Source: Streptomyces sp. NBC_01317 | GTDB taxonomy: Bacteria; Actinomycetota; Actinomycetes; Streptomycetales; Streptomycetaceae | Assembly (NCBI RefSeq): GCF_035961655.1 | Contig: NZ_CP108393.1 | Location: 3,641,501-3,705,500, forward strand | Length of the DNA stretch: 64,000 nt | Reading direction: 5' to 3' | Shown: piece after piece, positions 53,495 through 62,632 of the stretch | Layout: every line of letters begins with the position of its first letter | Numbering within the stretch: position 1 is the stretch's first letter | The notes under the pieces: model-generated | The model's input: the letters and a program-made list of their open reading frames with translations, nothing else | Database searches by the model: none | Told to the model about the DNA's origin: nothing | Position numbers and translations under genes: made by a program

Positions 53495-54835
53495 TCAGCC
53501 GGTGGAGCTGCGAACGCCGCCCACTTCGAGCCGCCCCTTCGCGTCCTTCTTCGTGGCGTCGTCAGCGTCGTCGGCGTCGTCGGCCTCGCCCGCCTTGTCC
53601 TCGCCGCGGTCCGGCTCGGTCAGGTCGATGACCGCGCCGACCGCCGGGTCGTCGGAGCGCCGGCGCCCGGCGAGCGCCTCCTCGCCCACGACGTCCGCGA
53701 GATCCTCGCGCTCGACGGGGGTGTCCCCCGGCAGCGGGGCGGGCGCGGGGTCGTCACGGTCCGCCGCGTCCACCGCCTCGCTCGTCCCCTTGCCGCCGCG
53801 CCTGGACGGCTGCGGGCCACCCGCGTCCTCCCCCTTGGGGTGCGCGCCGGCCTGAGTACCGAAGAAGTCGAAGCCGCTGCCCGGCCGCCGCGCCGGGCGG
53901 CGCTGCGCGGAGTACGGCACGATCGCGGACGCGCCCGGCACCCGCTTGGCGAGCGCCGCGGCCGGGCGGGTGTGCTGCTCCGCCGCGCTCCGGCCGGTGC
54001 CCGCGCCGCCGAAGACGGACTCGTCCGCGCCGTCGGCGTCGTCACCGGCGTCGTCGGTGGTGTCCTCGGTGTCCTCCGCCGGGGCGTCGCCGCGCGCCCC
54101 CTTGCCGGCCTTCGCGCCGCCGGACCGCGCGGTCTCCTTCGCCGGCGCCCCGTCCGCGGCGGCTTCGTCCGCCGTCACGTCCTTCGCGGTGTCCGCCCCG
54201 GACGCCGGGGTGTCGGCCCCGGACCTGCCGTTCGTCGCGGCCCCCTCCGGGGTCGCGGCCGGCTGGAGCGCCCGCCGGTCCTCGGCGGTCTTGATCAGGT
54301 TGTCGAGCGCCTGCGCCGCGCGCAGATAGACGGACGCGGTGGGCGTACTGCCCGCCACCGGGAGCGCCTTGGGCTCCACGGCCGCCTCCAGGGCGAGCTG
54401 ACGGCGGCCCTCCAGCGCGGTGGCGCGCTCGGTCTCCGCGGTGGCGTAGCGCCGCAGCAGCGCCGCGTGTTCACCCCGCAGCCCCGCCAACTCGATCCGC
54501 TTCGTGCGGAGTTTGGCGTCGAGTTTGACGCGCAGTTCGCGCGATTCGTCGACGTCCGCCTCCAGCTCGGCTATCCGCTCCTCGGTGTTCCACTGGTCGC
54601 TCTCCCGCGCGCGGGTCAGATCCGCGACACGGCGACCGGCGCTCTCGTCCCAACTGCGCATGAACACCGCGCCGGTGAGCGCCGCCACGGCCGTGGCGGC
54701 GACCAGACCGCGCAGCGCCGCCGGATCCGCGAGGAGCCAGGCCCCCGCCGCGCAGAGGACCGCGGCTCCGGCGACCGCCAACGGCGGAAGAAGCTTGTGG
54801 AGGGGTGGGGAATGGCGGTGGCGTCCACGTGGCAT
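53495..54835 (-). CDS. Membrane-anchored coiled-coil protein with acidic disordered tail
   Basis: 446 residues from ATG 54835; an upstream ATG at 54874 is less likely. Basic N-terminus (PRGRHRHSPPLHK), two hydrophobic segments at about 15-50, then a coiled coil at about 60-145 (RIAELEADVDESRELRVKLDAKLRTKRIELAGLRGEHAALL). The rest (about 190-446) is disordered, Ala/Asp/Glu/Thr-rich with Lys/Arg patches. It is reminiscent of polar-growth or envelope-scaffold proteins, but I do not recognise it. Convergent with nuoD2. Confidence 0.7.
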   Translation of the reverse strand: MPRGRHRHSPPLHKLLPPLAVAGAAVLCAAGAWLLADPAALRGLVAATAVAALTGAVFMRSWDESAGRRVADLTRARESDQWNTEERIAELEADVDESRELRVKLDAKLRTKRIELAGLRGEHAALLRRYATAETERATALEGRRQLALEAAVEPKALPVAGSTPTASVYLRAAQALDNLIKTAEDRRALQPAATPEGAATNGRSGADTPASGADTAKDVTADEAAADGAPAKETARSGGAKAGKGARGDAPAEDTEDTTDDAGDDADGADESVFGGAGTGRSAAEQHTRPAAALAKRVPGASAIVPYSAQRRPARRPGSGFDFFGTQAGAHPKGEDAGGPQPSRRGGKGTSEAVDAADRDDPAPAPLPGDTPVEREDLADVVGEEALAGRRRSDDPAVGAVIDLTEPDRGEDKAGEADDADDADDATKKDAKGRLEVGGVRSSTG

Positions 54836-54952
54836 GGCCTGGAATTTACCGTGCGTGGAGACCGGATGGGGCACCCGTCGGACAATCTTTCCCGGCCCGT
54901 TGCCGTTCCGCCGCCGATTCGGCTTTCCCGCCCCGCCATTCGCCGACCCGCG

Positions 54953-55954
54953 CTACTTCGTAAGAAGGCCCTTCGACTCCAGGTACTCCTTCGCCACGTC
55001 CTCCGGCTTCGCCCTCTCGGCGTCGACCTTGAGGTTCAACGCGGCGAGATCGCTGGTGGTCAGAGCGGCCGTCAGCTTGTTCAGGACCTCGGCCACCTCC
55101 GGCGTTCCTGCGTCCTTGGCATTGACGACCGGAAGCAGGTTGTCCGCGTTCTGGAGCTTCTTGTCGTCCTCCAGCACCACCAGTCCGAAGCTGTCGAGCG
55201 TGCCGTCGGTGGTGGAACTCAGCACGACCTGGTCCACCCCGTCCTTGACGGCCTGCTTGGACTGCGGCGTACCGACACCCTTGGGGTCGATGCCCGCGAC
55301 GTCGATGCCGTACGTCTTCTTGAGGCCCGGCGCGCAGAACGGGCGCACCTCGCACTCGTCACCCGCCGCGATCTTCACCTTGATCTTCGACTTGCCGAGA
55401 TCGGAAAGCGTCTTGAGGTTGTTCTTCTCGGCGAATTCCTTGGTGACCGCGAAGGCATTCTGGTCGACGGCCTGACCGACCTCCAGCACCTTCAGTCCGC
55501 GCGGCTCGGCGAGCTTCTTCAGCTCGGCCACGGTCGCGGCGGCGTCGCTGGACGCGAGCGGGTTCGCCTCGGCCTTCTTCGCGCCGTTCACCTTGGCGTT
55601 GAGGAATTCCGTGATCGTCGCCGCGTATTCCGGTACGACGTCGATCTCGCCCTTCTCCAGGGACGGTTCGTACAGCTCACGGTTGTTCACCGTGGTGACG
55701 GACGTCGAGTACCCGGCGTCGCCGAGGATCTGGGCGTACAGCTGCGCCAGCACCTTGGACTCCGTGAAGGCCGCCGCGCCGATGACGAGCGAGCCCTTCT
55801 TGCCGGAGCCGGAGCCGGAACCCGCGTCGGTGTCCGCGGTGCTGCCGGAGTCGCTCTTGCCCTTCTCCAGGCTGTCGCCGCCGCACGCGGCGAGCGAGAC
55901 GGTCAGCACCGAGGCTCCGAGGACCGCACCCGCGATGCGCGAGATCTTGCTCAT
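54953..55954 (-). CDS. OpuC-type glycine betaine/choline-binding lipoprotein
   Basis: 333 residues from ATG 55954; an ATG 12 bp upstream is possible. Signal peptide with lipobox SLAACGG, a Ser/Gly/Asp linker, then the periplasmic-binding fold of OpuAC type: LVIGAAAFTESKVLAQLYAQIL, YEPSLEKGEIDVVPEYAATITEFL, VVLSSTTDGTLDSFGLVVLEDDKK. It captures quaternary ammonium osmoprotectants for the permeases encoded just upstream in the same operon. Confidence 0.92.
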   Translation of the reverse strand: MSKISRIAGAVLGASVLTVSLAACGGDSLEKGKSDSGSTADTDAGSGSGSGKKGSLVIGAAAFTESKVLAQLYAQILGDAGYSTSVTTVNNRELYEPSLEKGEIDVVPEYAATITEFLNAKVNGAKKAEANPLASSDAAATVAELKKLAEPRGLKVLEVGQAVDQNAFAVTKEFAEKNNLKTLSDLGKSKIKVKIAAGDECEVRPFCAPGLKKTYGIDVAGIDPKGVGTPQSKQAVKDGVDQVVLSSTTDGTLDSFGLVVLEDDKKLQNADNLLPVVNAKDAGTPEVAEVLNKLTAALTTSDLAALNLKVDAERAKPEDVAKEYLESKGLLTK

Positions 55955-55988
55955 GAGATTCACCATCCAAAAAGAACAGAAGTCGTAG

Positions 55989-56723
55989 TCACGCGGTCGT
56001 GGGGGACCCGGCGGCATCAGTGGCACCGGACGTCTGTGAGGGGCGCGAGCGCGCGGTGGCGCTGCGCCTGCCGGGGTCGATCAGCCGGTCGAGCAGCAGC
56101 AGCGCGCCCTCGACCAGCAGGGCGAGCAGCGCCACCAGGAGCGCGCCCGCGACCACCTGCGGGGTGTTGTACGTGTTGAAGCCGGCCGTGATGATCCGCC
56201 CGAGCCCGCCCTGGCCCACCATCGCCGCGATGGTGGCCGTGGCCACCACCTGGACGGCGGCGGAGCGGAGCCCGGTCATGATCAGCGGGTACGCGAGGGG
56301 CAGTTCGACCCGTACGAAGACCTGGCGGCCCGACATGCCCATCCCCCGGGCCGCCTCCACCACCGCCCGGTCCACCTCGCGCATGCCGACGTACGCGTTG
56401 GTCAGCAGGGGCGGCACGGCGAAGAGCACCAGGGCGATGATCGTGGGCACATAGCCGGAGTTGCGCAGCGGCGAGACCATGAAGAGGGCGAGCACGGCGA
56501 ACACGGGGACCGCCCGGCCCACGTTGGAGATGTTGATCGCGAGCGCGCCGCCCTTGCCGAGGTGGCCCAGGTACAGCGCGACGGGCAGGGCGACGAGACA
56601 GGCCAGGACGAGGGCGACCCCGCTGACGTACACATGCTCCCCGAGTCTGTTCCAGACCCCGCTGGTGCCGGACCAGTTGGCGCCGGTCGTCAGCCAGGTC
56701 CAGGCGTCTCCCAGAACTCCCAT
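55989..56723 (-). CDS. Betaine/choline ABC transporter permease 1
   Basis: 244 residues, five or six membrane helices and the binding-protein-dependent transport signature in VVEAARGMGMSGRQVFVRVELPLAYPLIMTGLR (EAA loop). It resembles OpuCB/OpuCD. It begins 1 bp after the other permease stops and ends 35 bp before the lipoprotein gene. The C-terminal 20 residues are a hydrophilic Ser/Thr/Arg tail. Confidence 0.92.
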   Translation of the reverse strand: MGVLGDAWTWLTTGANWSGTSGVWNRLGEHVYVSGVALVLACLVALPVALYLGHLGKGGALAINISNVGRAVPVFAVLALFMVSPLRNSGYVPTIIALVLFAVPPLLTNAYVGMREVDRAVVEAARGMGMSGRQVFVRVELPLAYPLIMTGLRSAAVQVVATATIAAMVGQGGLGRIITAGFNTYNTPQVVAGALLVALLALLVEGALLLLDRLIDPGRRSATARSRPSQTSGATDAAGSPTTA

Positions 56724-56724
56724 G

Positions 56725-57519
56725 TCAGCCCACCGCCTTCACGGAGTCGCCGGCCGTCGTGCGGTCGTCGTCCGTGGACGGCCCGCCGGTGCCCGGCCGG
56801 GCGGCGCGGTCCGTACGGCGCAGCAGGCGCGGGCGGCGCGAGGCGCGCCCGGTGCCGGCCCGGGTCCAGGGCGTCAGCAGCCGCTGCACCCCGAGGAGGA
56901 GCAGGTCGGCGACGACCGCGAGGAGCACGCAGAGGACCGACGCGGCGAGCACCTGTGCCTTGAAGAAGCTGGTCAGCGCGTCCGTGATCAGGTTCCCGAG
57001 GCCGCCCTTGCCGACGATCGAGCCGACCGTGGTGAGCGCCACCGTCGAGACCGTGGCGATGCGCAGCCCGGCCATCAGGGCGGGCAGCGCGAGCGGCAGC
57101 TCGACCTCCCAGAGCAGCCGCGCGGGGCCGTAGCCGAGTCCGCGGGCCGCTTCCCTGGCCTCCTCGGGCACCGATTCCAGCCCCGCCATGATGTTCCGTA
57201 CGAGGATCGTCAGGGAGTACAGCACCAGGCCGGTGATCACGAGTCCGGCGGAGAGCCCGAAGAACGGCAGCAGCAGCGAGAACATCGCCAGCGAGGGGAT
57301 CGTGTACAGCAGGGTCGTCAGACCCAGCACGGGTCCGGCGAACGCCGGTCTGCTCCGCGCCAGCAGCGCCAGCGGGAAGGCCACGAGCAGCCCGATGGCG
57401 ACCGACACGGCCGTGATCCAGATGTGCTGGACCGTCGCGTCGGTCAGTTCTTGGCTACGGGAGCGGAGATACTCCCCGCAGATCCAGTCGTTCGCCGCCA
57501 GGCATCCTTGTGCGCTCAT
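56725..57519 (-). CDS. Betaine/choline ABC transporter permease 2
   Basis: 264 residues from ATG 57519. Six helices, with the EAA loop EEAREAARGLGYGPARLLWEVELPLALPALMAGLR. OpuCB/OpuCD-type partner of the downstream permease. The C-terminal 45 residues are an Arg/Asp/Thr-rich cytoplasmic tail. It is divergent from the ATPase gene, so the transporter is split over two transcripts meeting at a 155-bp promoter gap. Confidence 0.92.
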   Translation of the reverse strand: MSAQGCLAANDWICGEYLRSRSQELTDATVQHIWITAVSVAIGLLVAFPLALLARSRPAFAGPVLGLTTLLYTIPSLAMFSLLLPFFGLSAGLVITGLVLYSLTILVRNIMAGLESVPEEAREAARGLGYGPARLLWEVELPLALPALMAGLRIATVSTVALTTVGSIVGKGGLGNLITDALTSFFKAQVLAASVLCVLLAVVADLLLLGVQRLLTPWTRAGTGRASRRPRLLRRTDRAARPGTGGPSTDDDRTTAGDSVKAVG

Positions 57520-57674
57520 CCGTCCCCGCCTCCCCCCTCTTCCCGTACCTATGTGTCCGAACGTATGTGTCGTCTGTGTGTCCGGCGAGACTATCCCCGA
57601 CCACTGACATTCGCGGAAATCCGCCACATTCCAGCAACATGGCCTTCACATAAGACGCCGCACAATGGGGAATC

Positions 57675-58841
57675 ATGATCCGATTCGAGAACGTCACCAA
57701 GCGGTACCCGGACGGCACCACCGCCGTCGACGACCTCTCCTTCGAGGTCTCCGAGGGCGAGCTGGTCACGCTCGTCGGACCGTCGGGCTGCGGCAAGACC
57801 ACGACCATGAAGATGGTCAACCGGCTGATCGAGCCCTCCGAGGGGCGGATATTCCTCGACGGGGACGACATCTCCGCCATCGACCCGGTCCAGCTCAGGC
57901 GGCGTATCGGATATGTGATCCAGCAGGTCGGGCTGTTCCCGCACAAGACCGTGCTGGAGAACACGGCGACCGTCCCGCACCTCCTCGGCTGGAAGCGCGA
58001 CAAGGGCCGGGCCCGCGCCGCCGAACTCCTCGACCTGGTCGGCCTCGACCCGTCCGTGTACGGCGACCGGTACCCGGAGCAGCTCTCCGGCGGCCAGCGC
58101 CAGCGCGTCGGCGTGGCCCGCGCGCTCGCCGCCGATCCGCCCGTCCTGCTGATGGACGAGCCGTTCGGCGCGGTCGACCCGGTGGTGCGCGACCACCTCC
58201 AGAGCGAGTTCCTCCGGCTCCAGGCGGCGGTCCGCAAGACCGTGCTGTTCGTCACGCACGACATCGAGGAGGCCGTACGGCTCGGAGACCGTATCGCCGT
58301 CTACGGACAGGGCAGGATCGAGCAGTTCGACGCGCCGGCCGCGGTGCTCGGCACACCCGCCACCCCGTACGTCGCGGACTTCGTCGGCGCGGACCGGGGT
58401 CTCAAGCGGCTCTCCGTGACCCCGATCGAGGAGGGCGACCTGGAACAGCCGCCCGTCCTGCACCTCGACGACCCGCTGAGGCGCGCCGCCGCGAAGCTGG
58501 AGAAGGAGGGCGCGCGCTGGGCGGTCGTCCTGGACAGCGACGACAACCTGCACGGCTGGATCTCCACCGAGCAGACCGGCGCGGAGGGGACCGTACGGGA
58601 ACACGCGCGCCGCATGGAGGCGTGGCTGCCCGTCGGCGCGTCGCTCAAGCAGGCGTTCTCCACGATGCTCCAGCACGACGCGGGGTGGATCGCGGTGATC
58701 GACAAGGAGGGGACGGGCCGCTTCCTGGGCGTCCTGACCCCGGCCCGGCTCCACGAGGCGCTGCGCCGCTCGATCGACGCGGACGCGCACGCCGTCCCCC
58801 GTACCGCCGTGGAACTGGAAACGATCAGCAAGATCGGCTGA
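57675..58841 (+). CDS. Betaine/choline ABC transporter ATPase with CBS domains
   Basis: 388 residues. Walker A GPSGCGKTTTMKMVN near 38, Q-loop GYVIQQVGLFPHKTV, signature LSGGQRQRVGVARAL, Walker B PVLLMDEPFGAVDP, and H-loop FVTHDIEEA. The C-terminal 130 residues are a pair of CBS domains (LDDPLRRAAAKLEKEG, VGASLKQAFSTMLQHDAGWIAVID), the osmosensing module of OpuA/OpuC ATPases, which can bind c-di-AMP in some bacteria. That is notable because disA is in the same window, but direct binding is inference. Confidence 0.95.
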   Translation: MIRFENVTKRYPDGTTAVDDLSFEVSEGELVTLVGPSGCGKTTTMKMVNRLIEPSEGRIFLDGDDISAIDPVQLRRRIGYVIQQVGLFPHKTVLENTATVPHLLGWKRDKGRARAAELLDLVGLDPSVYGDRYPEQLSGGQRQRVGVARALAADPPVLLMDEPFGAVDPVVRDHLQSEFLRLQAAVRKTVLFVTHDIEEAVRLGDRIAVYGQGRIEQFDAPAAVLGTPATPYVADFVGADRGLKRLSVTPIEEGDLEQPPVLHLDDPLRRAAAKLEKEGARWAVVLDSDDNLHGWISTEQTGAEGTVREHARRMEAWLPVGASLKQAFSTMLQHDAGWIAVIDKEGTGRFLGVLTPARLHEALRRSIDADAHAVPRTAVELETISKIG

Positions 58842-58878
58842 AGCCCCTCTCCTACCGACAACCCCTAGGGTGTCGGGT

Positions 58879-59736
58879 ATGAGTACGTTGCGCGGGCGAG
58901 GCACGGTCGAGGGACTGCCGCAGTGGGACCGCTGTGCGGTCATGGGGGTCGTCAATGTGACGCCCGACTCCTTCTCCGACGGAGGTCGCTGGTTCGACAC
59001 CACCGCCGCCGTCAAGCGCGGCCTCGACCTGGTCGCCGCGGGCGCGGACCTGGTCGACGTCGGCGGTGAGTCGACCCGCCCCGGGGCCACCCGGGTCGAC
59101 GAGGACGAGGAGCTGCGGCGGGTCGTCCCCGTCGTGCGCGGGCTCGCCTCCGAGGGCGTCACGGTCTCCGTGGACACCATGCGCGCCTCGGTCGCCGCGC
59201 GGGCGGTCGAGGCCGGGGCCGCCCTGGTCAACGACGTGAGCGGCGGCCTGGGCGACCCCGACATGGTGCCCGTCGTCGCCGCCGCCGGAGTGCCCTTCGT
59301 GGTGATGCACTGGCGCGGCTTCAGCCAGGAGATGAACCGTCTCGCGGTGTACGGAGACGTCGTCGCCGAGGTCGTCGCCGAACTCCGCGACCGGATGGAC
59401 GCGGTGATCACCGGCGGCGTCGCGCCGGAGCGGATCGTCATCGACCCCGGCCTCGGCTTCGCCAAGCGGGCCGAGCACGACCTCGCGCTGGTCGCGCACC
59501 AGGCCGAGCTGCGCACCCTGGGCCGCCCGCTCCTCATCGCCGCGTCCCGCAAACGCTTCCTGGGGCACGTCCTGGCCACCGAGGGCGCCCCGCCGCCGGC
59601 CCGCGAGCGGGACGCGGCCACCGCCGCGATCTCCGCGATCGCCGCGCACCAGGGCGCCTGGGCGGTCCGGGTCCACGAGGTACGGGCCACGGCGGACGCG
59701 GTCCGCGTGGCGCGCGCCGTCGAGGACGCCGCATGA
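58879..59736 (+). CDS. folP: Dihydropteroate synthase
   Basis: 285 residues from ATG 58879; a GTG 9 bp upstream is possible. It condenses dihydropterin pyrophosphate with p-aminobenzoate and is the sulfonamide target. MGVVNVTPDSFSDGG (loop 1), DVGGESTRPGA (loop 2), VNDVSGG, and LLIAASRKRFLG (loop 7) are intact. Its stop overlaps the next start by ATGA. It heads the folate cluster folP - NTF2-like - folB - folK. Confidence 0.97.
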   Translation: MSTLRGRGTVEGLPQWDRCAVMGVVNVTPDSFSDGGRWFDTTAAVKRGLDLVAAGADLVDVGGESTRPGATRVDEDEELRRVVPVVRGLASEGVTVSVDTMRASVAARAVEAGAALVNDVSGGLGDPDMVPVVAAAGVPFVVMHWRGFSQEMNRLAVYGDVVAEVVAELRDRMDAVITGGVAPERIVIDPGLGFAKRAEHDLALVAHQAELRTLGRPLLIAASRKRFLGHVLATEGAPPPARERDAATAAISAIAAHQGAWAVRVHEVRATADAVRVARAVEDAA

Positions 59737-60188
59737 CCGCCCGCACGGACGTCGAGCAGGTCGAGCAGGCGAACACCACCTTCTACGAGGCGATGGAGCG
59801 GGGGGATCTCGACGCGCTGACCGCGCTCTGGCTGGAGGACGAGGACGGCATCTCCTGCGTCCACCCCGGCTGGCCCGTGCTCTCCGGCCGCGCCGAGGTG
59901 CTGCGCTCGTACGCCCTGATCATGGCGAACACCGAGTACATCCAGTTCTTCCTCACCGACGTCGCCGTGTCCGTCGCCGCCGACACCGCCCTCGTGACCT
60001 GCACCGAGAACATCCTCAGCGGCGGCCCCGCCGAGGAGAGCGGCGAGCTGGGGCCGCTCGTCGGGCAGCTGGTCGTGGCGACCAACGTGTTCCGCCGCAC
60101 GCCGGAGGGGTGGAAGGTCTGGTCGCACCACGGTTCTCCCGTGCTGACGGAAACCGACGAGGAAGAAGAGGAGGAGCCGTCCGCCTGA
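59733..60188 (+). CDS. NTF2/SnoaL-like protein in the folate cluster
   Basis: 151 residues, coupled to folP by ATGA. The alpha+beta cone fold of the NTF2/SnoaL superfamily is suggested by ANTTFYEAMERGDLDALTALWLED, HPGWPVLSGRAEVLRSYALI and GWKVWSHHGSPVL. The C-terminus is a run of Glu. No catalytic residue can be named. Conservation of this position among streptomycetes hints at a link to folate metabolism, but function is unknown. Confidence 0.85.
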   Translation: MTARTDVEQVEQANTTFYEAMERGDLDALTALWLEDEDGISCVHPGWPVLSGRAEVLRSYALIMANTEYIQFFLTDVAVSVAADTALVTCTENILSGGPAEESGELGPLVGQLVVATNVFRRTPEGWKVWSHHGSPVLTETDEEEEEEPSA

Positions 60189-60334
60189 GTGGGTAGGGGC
60201 CTCTTGCGGGCGGGGTCCCCGGGCCCCGTGGGAGGGCACTGTCGGTGTCCGAAGGTAGATTCGAATAAGGGGCACCCCGGCGCCCACCCGTGGCCGGGAC
60301 GTCCCGACGACCGACAACAGCAGGAGTGATTCGC

Positions 60335-60694
60335 GTGGATCGTGTCGCGCTGCGCGGCCTCAAGGCCCGTGGGCACCATGGCGTCTTCCCCAGGGAGCGC
60401 GAGGAAGGACAGACCTTCGTCGTGGACGTGGTGCTCGGCCTGGACACGCGCCCCGCGGCGGCGGACGACGACCTCACCAAGACCGTGCACTACGGAGTCG
60501 TGGCCGAGGAGGTCGTGGAGATCGTCCAGGGGGACCCGGTCGATCTGATCGAGACACTCGCGGAGCGCATCGCCCAGCGGTGCCTCAAACACGACGGCGT
60601 CCAGGAGGTCGAGGTGGTGGTGCACAAACCCGACGCACCGATCACCGTGCCCTTCGACGATGTGACCATCACCATCATCCGGAGCCGACTATGA
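60335..60694 (+). CDS. folB: Dihydroneopterin aldolase
   Basis: 119 residues from GTG 60335, preceded by CAGGAG. It splits dihydroneopterin to hydroxymethyl-dihydropterin and glycolaldehyde. DRVALRGLKARGHHGVFPRERE at the start, KTVHYGVVAEEVVEIVQGDPVDLIETLAERI in the middle, and VVVHKPDAPI at the end are family signatures. Its stop overlaps the folK ATG (ATGA). Confidence 0.96.
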   Translation: MDRVALRGLKARGHHGVFPREREEGQTFVVDVVLGLDTRPAAADDDLTKTVHYGVVAEEVVEIVQGDPVDLIETLAERIAQRCLKHDGVQEVEVVVHKPDAPITVPFDDVTITIIRSRL

Positions 60695-61305
60695 CCGCCC
60701 CCTACGCGAACGGGCCGCAGAGCGACCCGACCGTCCAGCCGGTACCCGCCTCCGTCGTCGCCCAGGTCGACGCCGCCGATGTCACGCTGTCCAACCCCAA
60801 ACGGGCGGTGGTCGCCCTCGGCTCCAACCTGGGCAACCGGCTGGAGACGCTCCAGGGGGCTATCGACGCCCTGGAGGACACGCCGGGCCTGCGCGTCAAG
60901 GCCGTGTCCCCGGTGTACGAGACCGAGCCGTGGGGCGTCGACGCCGACTCCCAGCCCACGTATCTGAACGCGGTCGTCGTCGTGAAGACGACCTTGCCGC
61001 CGTCGTCCCTGCTGGAGCGCGGCCAGGCCATCGAGGAGGCCTTCGACCGGGTCCGACTGGAGCGCTGGGGCCCCCGGACGATCGACGTGGACATCCTGGC
61101 GTACGCGGACGTCGTCCAGGACGATCCGGTGCTCACCCTGCCCCACCCCCGCGCCCACCAGCGCGCCTTCGTCCTCGCCCCGTGGCACGACGTGGAGCCG
61201 GAGGCGAAGGTGCCGGGCCTCGGGGCCGTCGCCGACCTGCTGGCCTACGTCGGGACGGACGGCATACAGGCCCGCGCCGACCTGGAACTCCGCCTGCCCG
61301 ATTAG
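60691..61305 (+). CDS. folK: HPPK, hydroxymethyl-dihydropterin pyrophosphokinase
   Basis: 204 residues with an N-terminal extension of about 35 residues before RAVVALGSNLGNRLETLQGAI. VSPVYETEPWGVDADSQPTYLNAVVVV and the metal/ATP motif ERWGPRTIDVDILAYADVV, LPHPRAHQRAFVLAPW are intact. It transfers pyrophosphate from ATP to hydroxymethyl-dihydropterin, the substrate of FolP. Confidence 0.96.
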   Translation: MTAPYANGPQSDPTVQPVPASVVAQVDAADVTLSNPKRAVVALGSNLGNRLETLQGAIDALEDTPGLRVKAVSPVYETEPWGVDADSQPTYLNAVVVVKTTLPPSSLLERGQAIEEAFDRVRLERWGPRTIDVDILAYADVVQDDPVLTLPHPRAHQRAFVLAPWHDVEPEAKVPGLGAVADLLAYVGTDGIQARADLELRLPD

Positions 61306-61366
61306 TCGTTAGGCTCAACGGATTCCGGTACGGCTGAGGACGGCAAGGCGAAGGGCGGCTCTCTCG

Positions 61367-61852
61367 GTGCAGCAGTTGCGGATCAAGGTGCTCGCCGGCC
61401 TGTTCGTGGTGGCCGGGGTGCTCTCCTGGGGCGCCGCCCGCCTCTGGGACGCCCTCGGCAGCCTGCCGGGCGTGCCGCTCGCGGCGCCCATCGTGCTCGC
61501 GGTGATCGCCGTGGTCCTCGCGGCCACGGCGCTGTCGCTGCGCTCGCGGCTGCGGGCCCAGCGCGAGCGGCGGCCGGGAGCCAAGGGCGTCGACCCGCTG
61601 ATGGCGGCCCGCGCCCTGGTCTTCGGCCAGGCCAGCGCGCTCGTCGTGGCCCTCGTCTCGGGGATGTACGGCGGGGTGGGCGTCTTCCTGCTGACCAAGC
61701 TGGACGTCCCCGCCCGCCGCGACCAGGCGATCTACTCGGGCTTCGCCGTCGTGGCCGGCGTCGCGGTGATCCTCGCGGCCTTCTTCCTGGAGCGCGTCTG
61801 CAAGCTCCCGGAGGACCACGACGACGACCACCCGACCGCGACCCGCGCCTGA
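61367..61852 (+). CDS. DUF3180 membrane protein
   Basis: 161 residues from GTG 61367. Four hydrophobic segments (LAGLFVVAGVLSWGAARLW, PIVLAVIAVVLAATALSL, ALVFGQASALVVALVSGMYGGV, SGFAVVAGVAVILAAFFL) and an acidic/His C-terminus. The motif ARALVFGQASAL is typical of actinobacterial DUF3180 proteins that follow folK. Function unknown. Convergent with folE. Confidence 0.85.
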   Translation: MQQLRIKVLAGLFVVAGVLSWGAARLWDALGSLPGVPLAAPIVLAVIAVVLAATALSLRSRLRAQRERRPGAKGVDPLMAARALVFGQASALVVALVSGMYGGVGVFLLTKLDVPARRDQAIYSGFAVVAGVAVILAAFFLERVCKLPEDHDDDHPTATRA

Positions 61853-61913
61853 GCCGTACGTCCTGACCCGTACGTCCTCGGCGGTTCAGCGGGTCATGAT
61901 CAGCGGGCCGTGA

Positions 61914-62519
61914 TCACCGGGCCATGATCAGGCTCATGGCCTCCGCACGCGTCGCCGGCACCCGCATCTGTCCCCGGACCGCCGACGTGATCGTCTTCGC
62001 GCCCGGCTTCCGTACCCCGCGCATGGTCATGCACATGTGCTCGCACTCGATGACCACGATCACTCCCCGGGGATCCAGGATCTCCATCAGCGAGTCGGCG
62101 ATCTGGGTCGTCAGCCGCTCCTGGACCTGCGGGCGGCGCGCGTACACGTCCACCAGCCGGGCCAGCTTGGACAGTCCGGTGATCTTGCCGTCGGCGGACG
62201 GGATGTAGCCCACGTGCGCCACCCCGACGAACGGCACGAGGTGGTGCTCGCAGGAACTCATGACCTCGATGTCCTTCACCAGGACCATCTCGTCGTGCCC
62301 CAGGTCGAACGTCGTCGTCAGGACATCCTCGGGTGTCTGCCACAGCCCCGCGTATATCTCCTTGTACGCGCGGGCCACCCGCTCCGGGGTCGCTCGCAGA
62401 CCGTCGCGGTCCGGGTCCTCGCCGATGGCGAACAGCAGCTCCCGCACCGCATTCTCCACCCGCTTCTCGTCGTACTCATGGATCGGGCTCTCCCCGTCCA
62501 GAGTCACCGGGTCGGTCAT
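61914..62519 (-). CDS. folE: GTP cyclohydrolase I
   Basis: 201 residues from ATG 62519, preceded by GAGG. It converts GTP to dihydroneopterin triphosphate, the first folate step. Zinc ligands lie in [10 protein letters not shown] and [28 protein letters not shown] and [14 protein letters not shown] are family signatures. It lies downstream of ftsH on the same strand, separated by a terminator-like hairpin, and faces the folP-folK group. Confidence 0.97.
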   Translation of the reverse strand: MTDPVTLDGESPIHEYDEKRVENAVRELLFAIGEDPDRDGLRATPERVARAYKEIYAGLWQTPEDVLTTTFDLGHDEMVLVKDIEVMSSCEHHLVPFVGVAHVGYIPSADGKITGLSKLARLVDVYARRPQVQERLTTQIADSLMEILDPRGVIVVIECEHMCMTMRGVRKPGAKTITSAVRGQMRVPATRAEAMSLIMAR

Positions 62520-62560
62520 GTATGTGCCTCGTTCCTGTGCCGTCCTGTGGGCGGGCAAAC

Positions 62561-62609
62561 GAATGCCGCGCCCCCACAGGCTAAAACCTGGGGGACGCGG
62601 CATGCATTC
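62561..62609 (-). terminator. Hairpin between ftsH and folE
   Basis: A roughly 20-bp imperfect stem (62561-62580 with 62587-62609) with the loop CTAAAA lies 24 bp after the ftsH stop. It should end or attenuate ftsH transcription before folE. Confidence 0.75.
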
Positions 62610-62632
62610 CGGGCCTTCTCGACGGTCCGGGA

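Noticed and set aside
60250..60270. GGTAGATTCGAAT resembling a tRNA T-arm upstream of folB
   Set aside because: No acceptor, D or anticodon arms can be built around it.
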